Source of the DNA: Afipia sp.
Lineage (GTDB): Bacteria > Pseudomonadota > Alphaproteobacteria > Rhizobiales > Xanthobacteraceae
Direction of reading: 5' to 3'
Assembly: GCA_017308575.1 (NCBI GenBank)
Contig: JAFKEQ010000003.1
Coordinates: 744,001 to 808,000 of the forward strand
Length of the DNA: 64,000 nt
In this document: piece by piece, positions 9,309 to 19,012 of the stretch
How positions within the stretch are numbered: position 1 is the stretch's first letter
Layout: the number at the start of each line of letters is the position of its first letter
Made by a program: the position numbers and the translations under genes
The notes under the pieces: generated by a model
The model's input: the letters and a program-made list of their open reading frames with translations, nothing else
What the model was told of the DNA's origin: nothing
The model's database searches: none

Positions 9309-10676
9309 CTAAAGCTCGGGCTCGGCGTGGCTGATGACGCGCTTCACTGTCGGATAAGCGCGGCGCAGGGCGCGTTCGATCGCATCGACGTTCTGGTGAA
9401 CGGCGATGACGCTCATCGACGACACCGCGCGGCAATGGAAATTGACGATCTCGCCTGCATCGGTGTCGCGGACCCGCACGTTATGCACGTCGTGGATCGC
9501 ACCGGTGTCGGCCGCGAAGCGCACCAGCGCCTGCTGGATTTCCGCCACGCGGCTGGCGGCGGAGTCCGTGCCGAGCGGAAGCTCGGGCTCCAGCGGCTCG
9601 ATATGGGTATCGACCTCGACATCGGTGCCGAAGTCCTCGCGGATCGATGCTTCCAGCCGGTGGGCAATGTCGTGCGCCCTGTCGAGCGGCATCTCGCCGT
9701 CGACTTCCAGATCGATGCTGACCGTCAGCTTCTCGCCAAGGTCGTGCACCGTGACATGATGGATCGCGAGGCCGGAGTTGCGCGCGATCACCATGACGCG
9801 ATCGCGCACGCTTTCGTTGTTGCGGGCGACCGGGACCGCGGTGAACGTCAGGTCGGCATCGTGCAGGGCGGCGGTGACGGCGTCCTGCGCCCTGTGCTTG
9901 ATGGCGTCGATCCGGTCGATCGGGTAGGTGCGCGGAACTTGCACGGTCGCGTCCACGAAATGCCGGGGGCCGACCATGCGCACGCGCAGCCGCTCCACAC
10001 CCACGACGCCGGGAATGGCGCGGATCGCGGCCTCCGCCTTTTCCGATGCGCCGTCGGGGGCGCGGTCCAGCAGGGTTTCGATGGTGGATTTGCCAAGCCG
10101 CAGGCCCAGCACCGAGATCAGGACTGCAACAGCGATCGCCGCGGCGGAATCGCCCCAGTCGAAACCGAAAGCCGCAAGACCGAGGCCGATGATGACGGCG
10201 AACGAGCCGAGCACGTCCGAGGCGAAGTGCAGCGCATCGGCCTCCAGCGCCTGGCTCTTGGTATCCATGGCCGTCTTGTGAAGCGCCCGCGCGCGCCAGA
10301 AGTTGACGGCGATGTCGATCACCAGCACGACGAACGGCAGCGCGCTCAGTACGGGCGGAGGCGCGCCTTCGCGCAGCCGTCCATAGGCTTCGACCACGAT
10401 GCCGCCGGCCAGAATGTAGAGCAGGGCGATCACGCCGAGCGCCGAGAGGCTTTCGAGCTTGCCGTGGCCGTAATGATGTTCGGCGTCGGCGGGCTTGTCC
10501 GAAATCTTCACCACGATCCATGTGATGATGGTGGCGATCAGGTCCACGGACGAGTGCAGCGCCTCGGAGATCAGCGCGATACTGCCGATGGCGACGCCCA
10601 CAACGAATTTCACCGCCGCCATGCTTGCGCTGGCGATGATGGAAATTGCGGCGACCTGTTGCTTGGCTGCGCTCAT
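9309..10676 (-). CDS. CDF-family divalent metal cation efflux transporter
   Basis: 455 residues. The N-terminal two thirds carry about six membrane segments. The transport-site ligands are visible as His41/Asp45 (EALHSSVDL) in helix 2 and His150/Asp154 (ADALHFASDVL) in helix 5. A His-rich loop (AEHHYGHGKLES) follows helix 2, as in Zn/Co/Fe exporters. The C-terminal part is longer than usual for FieF-like proteins (about 300 residues) and seems to hold two copies of the cytoplasmic metal-binding dimerisation fold, judged from two His-rich stretches near residues 310-345 and 400-450. It probably exports Zn, Co or Fe by proton exchange; the exact metal is not readable. Confidence 0.92.
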   Translation of the reverse strand: MSAAKQQVAAISIIASASMAAVKFVVGVAIGSIALISEALHSSVDLIATIITWIVVKISDKPADAEHHYGHGKLESLSALGVIALLYILAGGIVVEAYGRLREGAPPPVLSALPFVVLVIDIAVNFWRARALHKTAMDTKSQALEADALHFASDVLGSFAVIIGLGLAAFGFDWGDSAAAIAVAVLISVLGLRLGKSTIETLLDRAPDGASEKAEAAIRAIPGVVGVERLRVRMVGPRHFVDATVQVPRTYPIDRIDAIKHRAQDAVTAALHDADLTFTAVPVARNNESVRDRVMVIARNSGLAIHHVTVHDLGEKLTVSIDLEVDGEMPLDRAHDIAHRLEASIREDFGTDVEVDTHIEPLEPELPLGTDSAASRVAEIQQALVRFAADTGAIHDVHNVRVRDTDAGEIVNFHCRAVSSMSVIAVHQNVDAIERALRRAYPTVKRVISHAEPEL

Positions 10677-10776
10677 GAGACCCTCGACGCGCGGGTCTTG
10701 TCACGATCCTGCGGCAAGCGTCAATGACGCAGTTCGCGACTTAAAATGAATGTCATTCGCAGGAAGCGCTGGCGTG

Positions 10777-11745
10777 TCAGAGCTTCAGCACGATCTTGCC
10801 GAAATGCTGGTTGGCGGACATGTAATCCACCGCCTGCGCGATGTCGTCGAACGGGAACACGCGGTCGATGGGCAGAGCCAGCTTGCCGGCTTCGACGGCA
10901 GGCCAAATGTCCTGCTTCACTGCGGTGAAGATGTCGCGGATTTCCTGAATCGAACGCGTGCGGAACGTGACGCCGATATAGCTGATGCGCCGCGCGGCGT
11001 GGAGATCGTAGTCGAAATCGCCGTGCGTGCCGCCGAGCCGCCCGACATTGACGATGCGGCCGAGCACCTTGGTGGCGGCGAGGTTCTGGTTGACGAGCTT
11101 GCCGGAGACCTGATCGATGATCACATCGACGCCCGCACCATCGGTCGCCTTCAGCACCTGATCGACCCATCCGGCGTCGTTTGAATCGATCGCGCGGTCC
11201 GCGCCGTGGCTTGTGAGCTGCGCGCGGCGCTTCGGATCGGTGGACGATCCGATCACCAGCTTCGCCCCCTTCAGCTTGGCGATTTGCTGTGCCATCAACC
11301 CGACGCCGGAGCTTGCGCCCTGAACCAGCAGGCTCTGGCCCGGCTGCAGCCCGCCGACGGTCACCACGGCGTTGTGCATGGTGGTCAGCGCCAATGTCAG
11401 CGAGGCGGCCTGTTCGTAGTCCATCGGGGCCGGAATCGGAAACGCACGGCCGTGATCGGTGACGGCATATTCCGCATAACCGCCGCCGCCTGAGCCCATC
11501 ACGCGGTCCCCGACGCTCCAGCCTTTCGCATCCGGTCCGAGTTCGACGACTTCACCGGCCCATTCCATGCCGAGCACGGTGCCGGCCCCGCCAGCCGATC
11601 CATGGACATGCCCCTTGATCATACCGAGATCGGCCCGGTTCATGCCGCAGGCGTGGACCTTCACCAGAATCTGCGTGCCGGTGGGCGAGGGCTTCGGCAC
11701 GTCGGAGATCGCGGCGCCGTTCGCGCCATAGACATAGGCTTTCAT
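10777..11745 (-). CDS. Quinone oxidoreductase-like medium-chain dehydrogenase
   Basis: 322 residues with an N-terminal GroES-like domain (HACGMNRADLGMIKG) and a Rossmann domain. The dinucleotide motif is GASSGVGLMAQQIAKLKGA near residues 145-165. The zinc-binding residues of alcohol dehydrogenases are absent, so this is a zinc-free NADPH:quinone reductase or enoyl reductase type. Substrate is not predictable. It is a single gene, facing away from the following channel gene; the roughly 160-base gap (11746-11904) must hold both promoters. Confidence 0.88.
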   Translation of the reverse strand: MKAYVYGANGAAISDVPKPSPTGTQILVKVHACGMNRADLGMIKGHVHGSAGGAGTVLGMEWAGEVVELGPDAKGWSVGDRVMGSGGGGYAEYAVTDHGRAFPIPAPMDYEQAASLTLALTTMHNAVVTVGGLQPGQSLLVQGASSGVGLMAQQIAKLKGAKLVIGSSTDPKRRAQLTSHGADRAIDSNDAGWVDQVLKATDGAGVDVIIDQVSGKLVNQNLAATKVLGRIVNVGRLGGTHGDFDYDLHAARRISYIGVTFRTRSIQEIRDIFTAVKQDIWPAVEAGKLALPIDRVFPFDDIAQAVDYMSANQHFGKIVLKL

Positions 11746-11904
11746 GGGATCGTTCTTTCGTCCTGCATGCCCGGAATGATGGTCCAGCTATAGCAGCCCT
11801 GACCACCGTCACAAGGCGGCGACCCTGCGGGCGGCAAACGGTGGCGGCGGCGACTTTGGCCATGCAGACAGAATCTGTCACAAACACGTTATCGGATTCA
11901 CGGT

Positions 11905-13020
11905 GTGAAAGAGATCATGATCCTGCGGATCGTCTGTCTGCTGCTCATATGGCTGTCGGTTGCGTCGTCTGCGCAAGCACAGGCGCAGAAGGCTCCGCCG
12001 TCTGCCAAGCGCGACCTCATCGTCGGGGTCAAGGACTCCCCGCCGTTTGCGTTCAAGGGCGCGGACGGCGCATGGTCCGGCCTCAGCATCGAACTGTGGC
12101 GGCAGGTGGCGAAAGCGACGAACAACACGTTCCGCTTTGTCGAAGCCGAAGACATGCCCGACCTGATCCATCAGACAGCGAGCGGGGATTTCGACGTCGG
12201 GATCGGCGCTGTCACCATCACGGGCGAGCGCGAACAGATTCTCGATTTTACGCAGTCCTATTATTCGACCGGCACCGGCGTCGCGGTCCCGATCGTCAGC
12301 GCGATGAACTGGGCCACATTGCGCCGCGCGCTGACGTCGTTCAATTTTTTGCAGGCGATTGCCGCGCTGATCGGTTTGACGCTGTCTGCCGGAATCCTGG
12401 TCTGGCTTCTGGAGCGCAAGCATAACGAATACTTCGGCGGCGGCGCCGTGAAGGGCATTAGTTCGAGCGTCTGGTGGTCCACGCTGGCGATGACGCAGCG
12501 TTCGTCGGCGGAGAAGGGACCGCAGACCATTCTTGGGCGCTGCATCGCTGTGGTCTGGCTGGTCAGTTCCGTCATCATGATCGCGGTCTTCACCGCAGGC
12601 GTGACGTCGGTGCTGACCACGTCGCAGATCCAGGGTACGATTTCCAGTGTTAGCGATCTCGCTTCCGTTCGGATCGGCACGGTCAAGAGCACGTCGTCCG
12701 AAGGCGATCTGCTCCGGCGCAAGCTCAAGTTCCGCCCTTACGACACGCTGACAGATGGACTGCGCGCCCTGCGCGCAGGGCGCATCGATGCATTTGTCTA
12801 TGACAAGCCGTTGCTCGCCTGGGCGATCCGTCAAGGCTACGCATCGCGGCTCAAGCTGCTCGATATGTCCATCGAGACGCAGAACTACGCCTTTGCGCTG
12901 CCGCCGGACAGCAAGCTGCGCAAGCCGCTGTCGATTGCGATCCTCGACGCCATCGGGAAAGAGGCGTGGAGCGAAGCGCGCATGCGCTATCTCGGCGAGG
13001 ACTCGATGGGGTCTCCCTAG
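11905..13020 (+). CDS. Ionotropic-glutamate-receptor-like ligand-gated ion channel
   Basis: 371 residues (GTG at 11905; ATG at 11917 is an alternative). A signal peptide (about 1-31, ending SSAQAQA) precedes a solute-binding fold (VGVKDSPPFAFKG, about 40-130). That fold is interrupted by about 150 residues of membrane sequence: a helix near 145-170, a re-entrant pore stretch (SSSVWWSTLAMTQ) and a helix near 215-240 (VIMIAVFTAGVTSVLTTSQI). The second half of the binding fold then resumes (IGTVKSTSSEGDLLRRKL to the end). This order, S1-M1-pore-M2-S2, is that of GluR0-type prokaryotic receptors. The pore lacks the GYG potassium filter, so selectivity is open. It is often misannotated as a plain amino-acid-binding protein. 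Confidence 0.82.
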   Translation: MKEIMILRIVCLLLIWLSVASSAQAQAQKAPPSAKRDLIVGVKDSPPFAFKGADGAWSGLSIELWRQVAKATNNTFRFVEAEDMPDLIHQTASGDFDVGIGAVTITGEREQILDFTQSYYSTGTGVAVPIVSAMNWATLRRALTSFNFLQAIAALIGLTLSAGILVWLLERKHNEYFGGGAVKGISSSVWWSTLAMTQRSSAEKGPQTILGRCIAVVWLVSSVIMIAVFTAGVTSVLTTSQIQGTISSVSDLASVRIGTVKSTSSEGDLLRRKLKFRPYDTLTDGLRALRAGRIDAFVYDKPLLAWAIRQGYASRLKLLDMSIETQNYAFALPPDSKLRKPLSIAILDAIGKEAWSEARMRYLGEDSMGSP

Positions 13021-13139
13021 CCGGCCGGAAGGGAGCGCTGCGCATACGCAGCATGCAGCAAGGGCAGTGCAGGGCGCGCCACTTCCCGTTTATATCAGCG
13101 GTACGATTTTCCGGCTTCGTTTTCAGGATGCGCCACCCG

Positions 13140-14513
13140 ATGGACGCTACGTCTTCGACCTCTGCGCCCATCACCGATGGTCTTCCGCCCGAGCGCAGGC
13201 GGTGGGCAGTTCTTGCGATCTTCACGGCGCTGGCCATGTCGGCGCTCGATGTCGCCATCGCGAATATCGCGCTTCCGGCCATTGCAGTCGATCTGCACAC
13301 AACCCCCGCCGATGTCATCTGGGTGGTGAACGTCTACCAGATCGCCATGGTGGCGACGATTTTGCCTCTGGCCGCCCTCGGCGAGATCGTCGGCCATCAG
13401 CGCGTCTATCTGTGGGGTCTGTTGCTGTTCACGGTGGCCTCGCTCGCCTGTGCGCTGGCGTGGTCGCTGCCGTCTCTGCTGGTCGCGCGCGGACTGCAGG
13501 GATTGGGCGCCGCTGGCCTGATGAGCGTTAACACCGCGCTGGTGCGGTTTGTCTATCCGTCACGGATGCATGGACGCGGGTTCGGCAACAACGCGCTCGT
13601 TGTTGCCACCGCTTTCACGCTTGGTCCTGCGCTCGCATCGGGCATTCTGTCGGTCGCAACATGGCCATGGCTGTTCGCGATCAACATTCCGTTCGGTCTC
13701 GCCGCGCTGCTGATCGGTATGAGGACCCTGCCACAGACACCGCGCGCCACCCATACCTTCGATATTCCCGGCGCATTGTTGACCGCTATCAGCCTCTGCC
13801 TTTTCATCCTCGGAATCGGCAGCGCCGCGCACGGCACCACAGCCCGTGTCGTAATTGCGGAACTGGTTGGTGCTGTGATCTTCGGCGCACTGCTGCTGCG
13901 CCGTCAGGCCGGTCACCCCGCGCCGATGCTGCCGATCGATCTGTTTCGCAGGCCGATCTTCTCGCTGTCTGTCGCCACCGCGGTCTGTTCGTTCGCGGTG
14001 CAGGGATTGGCCTTCGTGTCGCTGCCGTTCTACTTCGAGGACGTGCTTCATCGCACCCAGGTTGAGACCGGGATCTTCATGACGCCATGGTCCGTGGTGG
14101 TCGCCATCATGGCGCCGATCGCGGGTCGGTTGTCGGACCGTCATCCGGCGGGCCTGCTCGGTGGCCTCGGGCTTCTCATTCTCAGCGCCGGCATGGCCCT
14201 GCTGGCGACGCTGCCCGCATCGCCAGGCGTTGCCGACATTGTCTGGCGGATGGCGATCTGCGGCTGCGGGTTCGGTTTCTTCCAGACGCCCAACATGAAA
14301 GCGATCATGACCAGCGCACCGGCAGGGCGCAGTGGCGGCGCCAGCGGCATTGTCGCGACCGCGCGGCTGACGGGCCAGACGTTAGGGGCGGCACTGGCGG
14401 CTCTCTGCTTCGGTCTTGCCGGGCACGAAGGCGCGACATGGGCACTGGCGCTCGGCGCGGGTTTCGCCGCGCTCGGCTGCGTCATGAGTTTCCTGCGGCT
14501 GGCGGTGCGTTGA
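13140..14513 (+). CDS. MFS drug-efflux-type transporter (DHA2, 14-helix class)
   Basis: About 457 residues from ATG 13140 (ATG 13128 also possible; an AGGA lies just before). The sequence is almost entirely hydrophobic helices, with the motif DVAIANIALPAIAVDL of proton-driven multidrug exporters in helix 1. The cytoplasmic loop after helix 2 (GEIVGHQRVYLWG) replaces the usual GxLaDrxGrk, so motif A is degenerate. Repeated Gly-rich helices follow to the C-terminus. It probably exports a lipophilic cation or antibiotic by proton antiport. No regulator is adjacent. Confidence 0.88.
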   Translation: MDATSSTSAPITDGLPPERRRWAVLAIFTALAMSALDVAIANIALPAIAVDLHTTPADVIWVVNVYQIAMVATILPLAALGEIVGHQRVYLWGLLLFTVASLACALAWSLPSLLVARGLQGLGAAGLMSVNTALVRFVYPSRMHGRGFGNNALVVATAFTLGPALASGILSVATWPWLFAINIPFGLAALLIGMRTLPQTPRATHTFDIPGALLTAISLCLFILGIGSAAHGTTARVVIAELVGAVIFGALLLRRQAGHPAPMLPIDLFRRPIFSLSVATAVCSFAVQGLAFVSLPFYFEDVLHRTQVETGIFMTPWSVVVAIMAPIAGRLSDRHPAGLLGGLGLLILSAGMALLATLPASPGVADIVWRMAICGCGFGFFQTPNMKAIMTSAPAGRSGGASGIVATARLTGQTLGAALAALCFGLAGHEGATWALALGAGFAALGCVMSFLRLAVR

Positions 14514-14566
14514 CGCTTCCAGATTTCCGCCTTACCGATTGATCAAACAAAATCGGGAGGCGTTCA

Positions 14567-15355
14567 GTGTCAGATCAGCCGGTTCTTCTGAAAGTCGATG
14601 GGCCTATCGCGCGCATCGTGTTCAACCGTCCCAAGGTTCTCAATGCGCTGAGCGTTGAGGCCGCGAATGCGTTTCTCGCCGCCTGCAAGAGCGTGGCCGC
14701 GGATGCATCGAACCGCGTCATTGTCATCGCGGGTGAGGGACGGGCTTTCATGGCCGGTGGAGATATCTCCGCGTTCCAGGGACCGGCGGACGAAGTCCGC
14801 AAGCGCGTGCCGCCCATCATGGAGCCGCTGCACGAAGGCCTCGAAATTCTGGCCGGGCTGGCGCAGCCGGTCATCGCCAGCCTGCATGGCGCCGTTGCGG
14901 GCGCGGGCATGAGCATCGCGCTGTCCACCGATCTGGCCATCGCCGCCGATAACGCGATCTTCACGCTGGCCTATGCCAAGCTCGGCACCAGCCCGGATGG
15001 ATCGGGATCGTGGTCGCTGCCGCGTTTGGTCGGCCTGCGCAAGGCGATGGAGATCGCGCTGCTGTCGGACGTCTACGATGCGCCGGAAGCGCTGCGGCTC
15101 GGCCTCGTCAATCGCGTCGTGCCCGCCGCGGACCTCGTGGCGGAAACCGACAAACTCGCGCGGCGCCTTGCCGAGGGACCGACCTTCGCGTTTGGCAGGG
15201 CCAAGGCGCTGCTGCGCGGCTCGCTGGACAATTCTCTGCACGACCAGCTTGCAGCCGAAGCCGCGAGTTTTGATGCGTGCATCGGGACGAAGGATTTTGC
15301 GGAAGGGGTGAGCGCGTTTCTCGCCAAGCGCGCCGCGACGTTCACCGGCAAGTAG
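14567..15355 (+). CDS. Enoyl-CoA hydratase/isomerase (crotonase) family protein
   Basis: 262 residues from a GTG start with a good ribosome site (GGGAGG, 6-7 bases upstream). The oxyanion-hole motifs are visible: AFMAGGDISAFQ near residue 62 and HGAVAGAGMSIALSTDLAIA near 107-126. At the catalytic region the sequence is LGTSPDGSGSWSLPRLVG: an Asp (residue 143 or near) is present, but the usual hydratase Glu is not clear. That points toward a PaaG-like isomerase or another acyl-CoA activity. Standing alone, it cannot be assigned to a pathway. Confidence 0.9.
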   Translation: MSDQPVLLKVDGPIARIVFNRPKVLNALSVEAANAFLAACKSVAADASNRVIVIAGEGRAFMAGGDISAFQGPADEVRKRVPPIMEPLHEGLEILAGLAQPVIASLHGAVAGAGMSIALSTDLAIAADNAIFTLAYAKLGTSPDGSGSWSLPRLVGLRKAMEIALLSDVYDAPEALRLGLVNRVVPAADLVAETDKLARRLAEGPTFAFGRAKALLRGSLDNSLHDQLAAEAASFDACIGTKDFAEGVSAFLAKRAATFTGK

Positions 15356-15362
15356 TTGATCG

Positions 15363-16487
15363 CTAGGCTGCAGGCGATGCCGCCGCCGCGGTCTTCTGCG
15401 GCGGGCCGATGAACAGTTTGGTCAGCCAGCGGCGCGCCGGATTCTCCACGGCGGCGTAAGATATCCGCCCGATTGCGAAGATCACCAGATAGACCGCGGC
15501 GACCAACGCAAGCTGCGGTCCAAGGCCGATGGTCTTCGAAATCTGCGAGATCAGGATCATGCCCACGGCATAGTGGTAGAGATAGATCGAGTAGCTGCAT
15601 TCGCCGATCCAGACCAGCGGACGGATTTCGAAAATCCGCATCGATGCCGGCTTCGTCGCCAGAAACCAGAACAGGATCAGGAACAGCAGCGCGAAGCCGC
15701 TGGATACGAAAGGATCGCGGCCGATCACGGTGTAGTTGATGCTGATCCGCGCGATCATGGCATAGCTGATTGCAAGCATGACCAATGCCGCGCTCCTTGT
15801 CAGGCGCTCCTTGTACAGTTCGTAGAACACCGCGCCCGCAGCGAACCACGGCATGTAATCCGGCACGAAGAAGCCGTCATAGACACCGTTGTAGCCCGGC
15901 AGCCAGCGTCGGAGCAGCGCGCGAACGATATAGGTCAGTACGGTGAAGATCACGAGATTGCGCGCGAAGTTCTGCCGCGCGAACATCCAGTAAAGGATGA
16001 GCGCGATCATGTAGAACCGGATCTCGACCACGAGCGACCAGTACACGCCGGTGACGAAATCCACTTTGGGAAACAGTCCGGACCACATCGCGACCGGCGT
16101 CAGGGTCAGTGACGGAATGAAGTTCGGCCAGAACTGGCGGCGGGTGAGGGCGAACGGCGCGTCGGACCAGTTCAGCAGAAAGAACGTGAGAACCGCGGAA
16201 ACAATCAGTGCGGGCCAGATGCGCACAAAGCGGCGGATCGCGAAATCGATCAGCGATTTCGAGGACTCCAGTGTCATTGCGATGACAAAGCCGGAGATGA
16301 TGAAGAACAGCTCGACGCCCAGATATCCGTATTTGAAAATGACGGTGTTGCTGAACGTCTCGCCATACGGATAGAGCGTCGATTTGTAATAAAACGATTC
16401 AAGATGATAGAAATAATGAAACCCCATCACCAGCAGGATGGCGACGCCGCGCAGGCCGTCCAGGGCACTCAGGCGTTGATGGGGCAT
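15363..16487 (-). CDS. Acyltransferase family 3 integral membrane protein
   Basis: 374 residues from ATG 16487. Upstream in-frame sequence adds 27 polar residues that do not belong to the family. The N-terminal motif RLSALDGLRGVAILLVMGFHYFYH contains the catalytic His-type region of membrane O-acyltransferases that modify surface polysaccharides or lipids (OafA/NodX type). About ten membrane helices follow, with the FFIISGFVIAMT motif near residue 75. It probably adds acetyl or another acyl group to an envelope glycan; the acceptor is unknown. It is divergent from the antiporter gene. Confidence 0.9.
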   Translation of the reverse strand: MPHQRLSALDGLRGVAILLVMGFHYFYHLESFYYKSTLYPYGETFSNTVIFKYGYLGVELFFIISGFVIAMTLESSKSLIDFAIRRFVRIWPALIVSAVLTFFLLNWSDAPFALTRRQFWPNFIPSLTLTPVAMWSGLFPKVDFVTGVYWSLVVEIRFYMIALILYWMFARQNFARNLVIFTVLTYIVRALLRRWLPGYNGVYDGFFVPDYMPWFAAGAVFYELYKERLTRSAALVMLAISYAMIARISINYTVIGRDPFVSSGFALLFLILFWFLATKPASMRIFEIRPLVWIGECSYSIYLYHYAVGMILISQISKTIGLGPQLALVAAVYLVIFAIGRISYAAVENPARRWLTKLFIGPPQKTAAAASPAA

Positions 16488-16695
16488 TGGCGATCCGTCT
16501 GCCTGATCAGTGGGCAATATGCGGCAAATTGAGCGTTCCAATTGTCCTGACGATGACCGCTTTGTCAATTTGGTGACGGTCGCCTACGGGTCCGATCTCG
16601 TTCGCAGACACAAAATCGTGTGCCGCCTCACTTGGTCGCAGTGAGTGGTGGGATGGACATGGCAAAATGCGGGAACTCAGCTTGAAGGATTCTCG

Positions 16696-18429
16696 ATGCC
16701 TCATGACACGCCTCTGATTGCGACGATTGTTGCTGGCCTTGGACTGGCCTTTCTGTTTGGCGCCATCGCCCAGCGCTTTCGCCTTCCGCCACTGGTCGGC
16801 TACCTGCTGGCAGGCGTGGCGGCGGGGCCGTTCACGCCCGGTTATGTCGCGGATCAGGGGCTGGCGACCGAACTCGCGGAAATCGGCGTCATCCTGCTGA
16901 TGTTCGGCGTGGGACTTCACTTCTCGCTCAAGGATCTGTTGTCGGTGCGTGCGATCGCGCTGCCGGGCGCGGTGGTCCAGATCACGGTCGCGACCCTGAT
17001 GGGGCTTGGCCTTGCGCTGCTGATGGGATGGAGCGTCGGCGCGGGGCTCGTATTCGGGCTTGCGCTGTCGGTGGCCAGCACCGTGGTCTTGCTCCGCGCG
17101 ATGCAGGAGCGCCGGCTGATGGAGACGGAGCGGGGACGCATCGCGGTCGGCTGGCTGATCGTCGAGGATTTGGCCTGTGTGCTTGCGCTCGTGCTGCTTC
17201 CCGCGCTGGCGAGCGTTCTCGGCACCAGCGACGGCACGATGATGTCGGATCCGCTGGCTGCGCGGTTCGGGCTCGGGCTTGGCGGCGTGCTGGCGCTGAC
17301 GGTGGTGAAGGTCGGCCTGTTCGTCGGTCTCATGCTAGTCGTCGGCCGCCGCGTCATTCCCTGGATGCTGCACTACATCGCGCATACCGGCTCGCGTGAG
17401 CTGTTCCGGCTCGGCGTGCTGACGATTGCGCTGGTGGTGGCCTATGGCGCGGCCAAGCTGTTCGGCGTGTCGCTGGCGCTGGGCGCTTTCTTCGCCGGCA
17501 TGATCCTCAGTGAAAGCCAGCTCAGCCAGCGCGCGGCGCAGGAGTCGCTGCCGCTGCGCGATGCTTTCGCTGTGCTGTTTTTCGTCTCGGTAGGCATGCT
17601 GTTCGATCCGACCAGTCTGGTTCGCGAGCCTTGGCCGTTGCTAGCCACGCTGTTCATCATCATCGTCGGAAAATCGGTGGCAGCGTTCCTGATCGTGCGG
17701 GCGTTCGGCCATCCGTCGGGCACCGCGCTGACGATTTCAGCGAGCCTTGCGCAGATCGGCGAATTCTCCTTCATTCTGGCCGAACTCGGCGTGAAACTGA
17801 ATCTGCTGCCGACGGCGGGGCGCGACCTGATCCTCGGCGGCGCGATCCTCTCGATCATGCTCAATCCGCTGACCTTCGCGGCTGTCGACTGGCTGGCTCC
17901 GCGACTTTTCCCGCCGAAGCCCGGCAAGGATATGACACCGGAGTCCGATGAGCCCGATATGAAGACGGCGGCGAAGGCCGAGCCGCCCTCGAAGCCGGAG
18001 CCGACCCAACTGACCGGGCATACGATCCTGATCGGTTATGGCCGTGTCGGCAGCATCATCGCCGATGCGCTGGCCGCGAGCGCTCAGCCATTTCTTGTCG
18101 TCGAGGACGCCGAAGCCCTGCTGGCGAAGCTTCGCGAACGGGACGTTGAAGTCGTCGCGGGCAATGCCGCGCGCGCGGATGTCCTGAAGGCTGCCAATCC
18201 CGCGGGTGCGCGTTTTCTGCTCATTGCCATCCCTGAAGCTTTCGAGGCCGGACAGATCGTACAGCAGGCCCGCGCCGCCAATCCGGCCATTCGCATCATC
18301 GCGCGCGCGCATTCCGACGCGGAGGTCGATCACCTGAAAAGTCTCGGCGCCGATCTTGTCATCATGGGCGAGCGTGAAATTGCGCTCGGCATTATCCAGA
18401 ACCTGCGTGAATGGCAGACGCAAACATGA
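16696..18429 (+). CDS. Kef/YbaL-type monovalent cation:proton antiporter with TrkA-N domain
   Basis: 577 residues from ATG 16696, preceded by GAAGGA; upstream in-frame sequence is not family-like. The N-terminal 400 residues form a CPA2 exchanger domain of about 12 helices (motifs GVILLMFGVGLHFSL and LGAFFAGMILSESQLS). A charged linker of about 35 residues follows. A cytoplasmic Rossmann domain then begins at TILIGYGRVGSIIADAL (about 450), the KTN fold that binds NAD or nucleotides. The protein probably exports potassium in exchange for protons, gated by nucleotide. There is no ancillary KefF/KefG gene nearby. Confidence 0.9.
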   Translation: MPHDTPLIATIVAGLGLAFLFGAIAQRFRLPPLVGYLLAGVAAGPFTPGYVADQGLATELAEIGVILLMFGVGLHFSLKDLLSVRAIALPGAVVQITVATLMGLGLALLMGWSVGAGLVFGLALSVASTVVLLRAMQERRLMETERGRIAVGWLIVEDLACVLALVLLPALASVLGTSDGTMMSDPLAARFGLGLGGVLALTVVKVGLFVGLMLVVGRRVIPWMLHYIAHTGSRELFRLGVLTIALVVAYGAAKLFGVSLALGAFFAGMILSESQLSQRAAQESLPLRDAFAVLFFVSVGMLFDPTSLVREPWPLLATLFIIIVGKSVAAFLIVRAFGHPSGTALTISASLAQIGEFSFILAELGVKLNLLPTAGRDLILGGAILSIMLNPLTFAAVDWLAPRLFPPKPGKDMTPESDEPDMKTAAKAEPPSKPEPTQLTGHTILIGYGRVGSIIADALAASAQPFLVVEDAEALLAKLRERDVEVVAGNAARADVLKAANPAGARFLLIAIPEAFEAGQIVQQARAANPAIRIIARAHSDAEVDHLKSLGADLVIMGEREIALGIIQNLREWQTQT

Positions 18430-18552
18430 AGAGTTCCATCGACAGCGCGGATCGTGCGTCGATATGGCCCGCGACCCGCTGCCGATACGATGATTGAATT
18501 GGGTGCCGATCTTTTGAATCGGACCGGATTGATTGGGCAAGGAGAGAGTCCA

Positions 18553-18813
18553 ATGATGCCGATGAAAGCACCCCGGCCATCCCGCGCTGTTCGGACGTTC
18601 GATCTCATCACGCCCGAAGGACGGCTTCACCGGTTTCCAACGCCGACCTGGCTGCAGCGCGTTGCGATGATGGCGCGTTCATATGTGGAGCCCGCAATCC
18701 TGCTCGCGGTGGTGCTGATCCTTGCTTATTCCGCCGGCGTGCTGGCCGACGCGATGCCGCCGCTGGCGGCCGACGCGTGCCCTGACCAGTTGCGTCTGCA
18801 GCGGGACGCATAA
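18553..18813 (+). CDS. Small single-helix membrane protein of unknown function
   Basis: 86 residues from the first of two tandem ATG codons, with AAGGAGAG 8 bases upstream. A single membrane helix lies near residues 45-65 (PAILLAVVLILAYSAGVLA). The soluble ends carry no recognised domain. It is the last chromosomal gene before the dusA stub, and codon use matches the upstream genes. Confidence 0.6.
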   Translation: MMPMKAPRPSRAVRTFDLITPEGRLHRFPTPTWLQRVAMMARSYVEPAILLAVVLILAYSAGVLADAMPPLAADACPDQLRLQRDA

Positions 18814-18919
18814 TGCATCCGTCCCGGGCGGTTGAAAAGAAAGGAAAATGCTTTAGGTGTACCGTCCGGATCGCGGGCGGCTTGGCGCTGTCTGCCCGGC
18901 GAAGTGCAGCAAAATCAGC

Positions 18920-19012
18920 ATGTTAATTCATAGATTCTCCGTGGCCCCGATGATGGAAATTGCAGACTGGAAAAAAGCGCGTGAGGTATCAAAGGCTTGC
19001 GAGTGGCTTTGA
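18920..19012 (+). pseudogene. dusA: Truncated dusA 5' end forming the left attachment site of the island
   Basis: Translation from ATG 18920 gives MLIHRFSVAPMM, then EIADW and unrelated residues to a stop after 30 codons. The start matches the N-terminus of tRNA-dihydrouridine synthase A (HRFSVAPMMDWTDRHCR). Identity to dusA stops just after CCCCGATGATGGA (about 18946-18958), so foreign DNA begins there. The dusA 5' end is a known integration hotspot for islands and prophages. The missing rest of dusA must be to the right of the island, outside the window, or lost. Confidence 0.8.

Noticed and set aside
9297..10727. 476-residue plus-strand open frame opposite the CDF gene
   Set aside because: His/Asp/Arg-rich composition with no domain; it mirrors the strongly coding CDF frame, so it is an antisense artefact of high GC.
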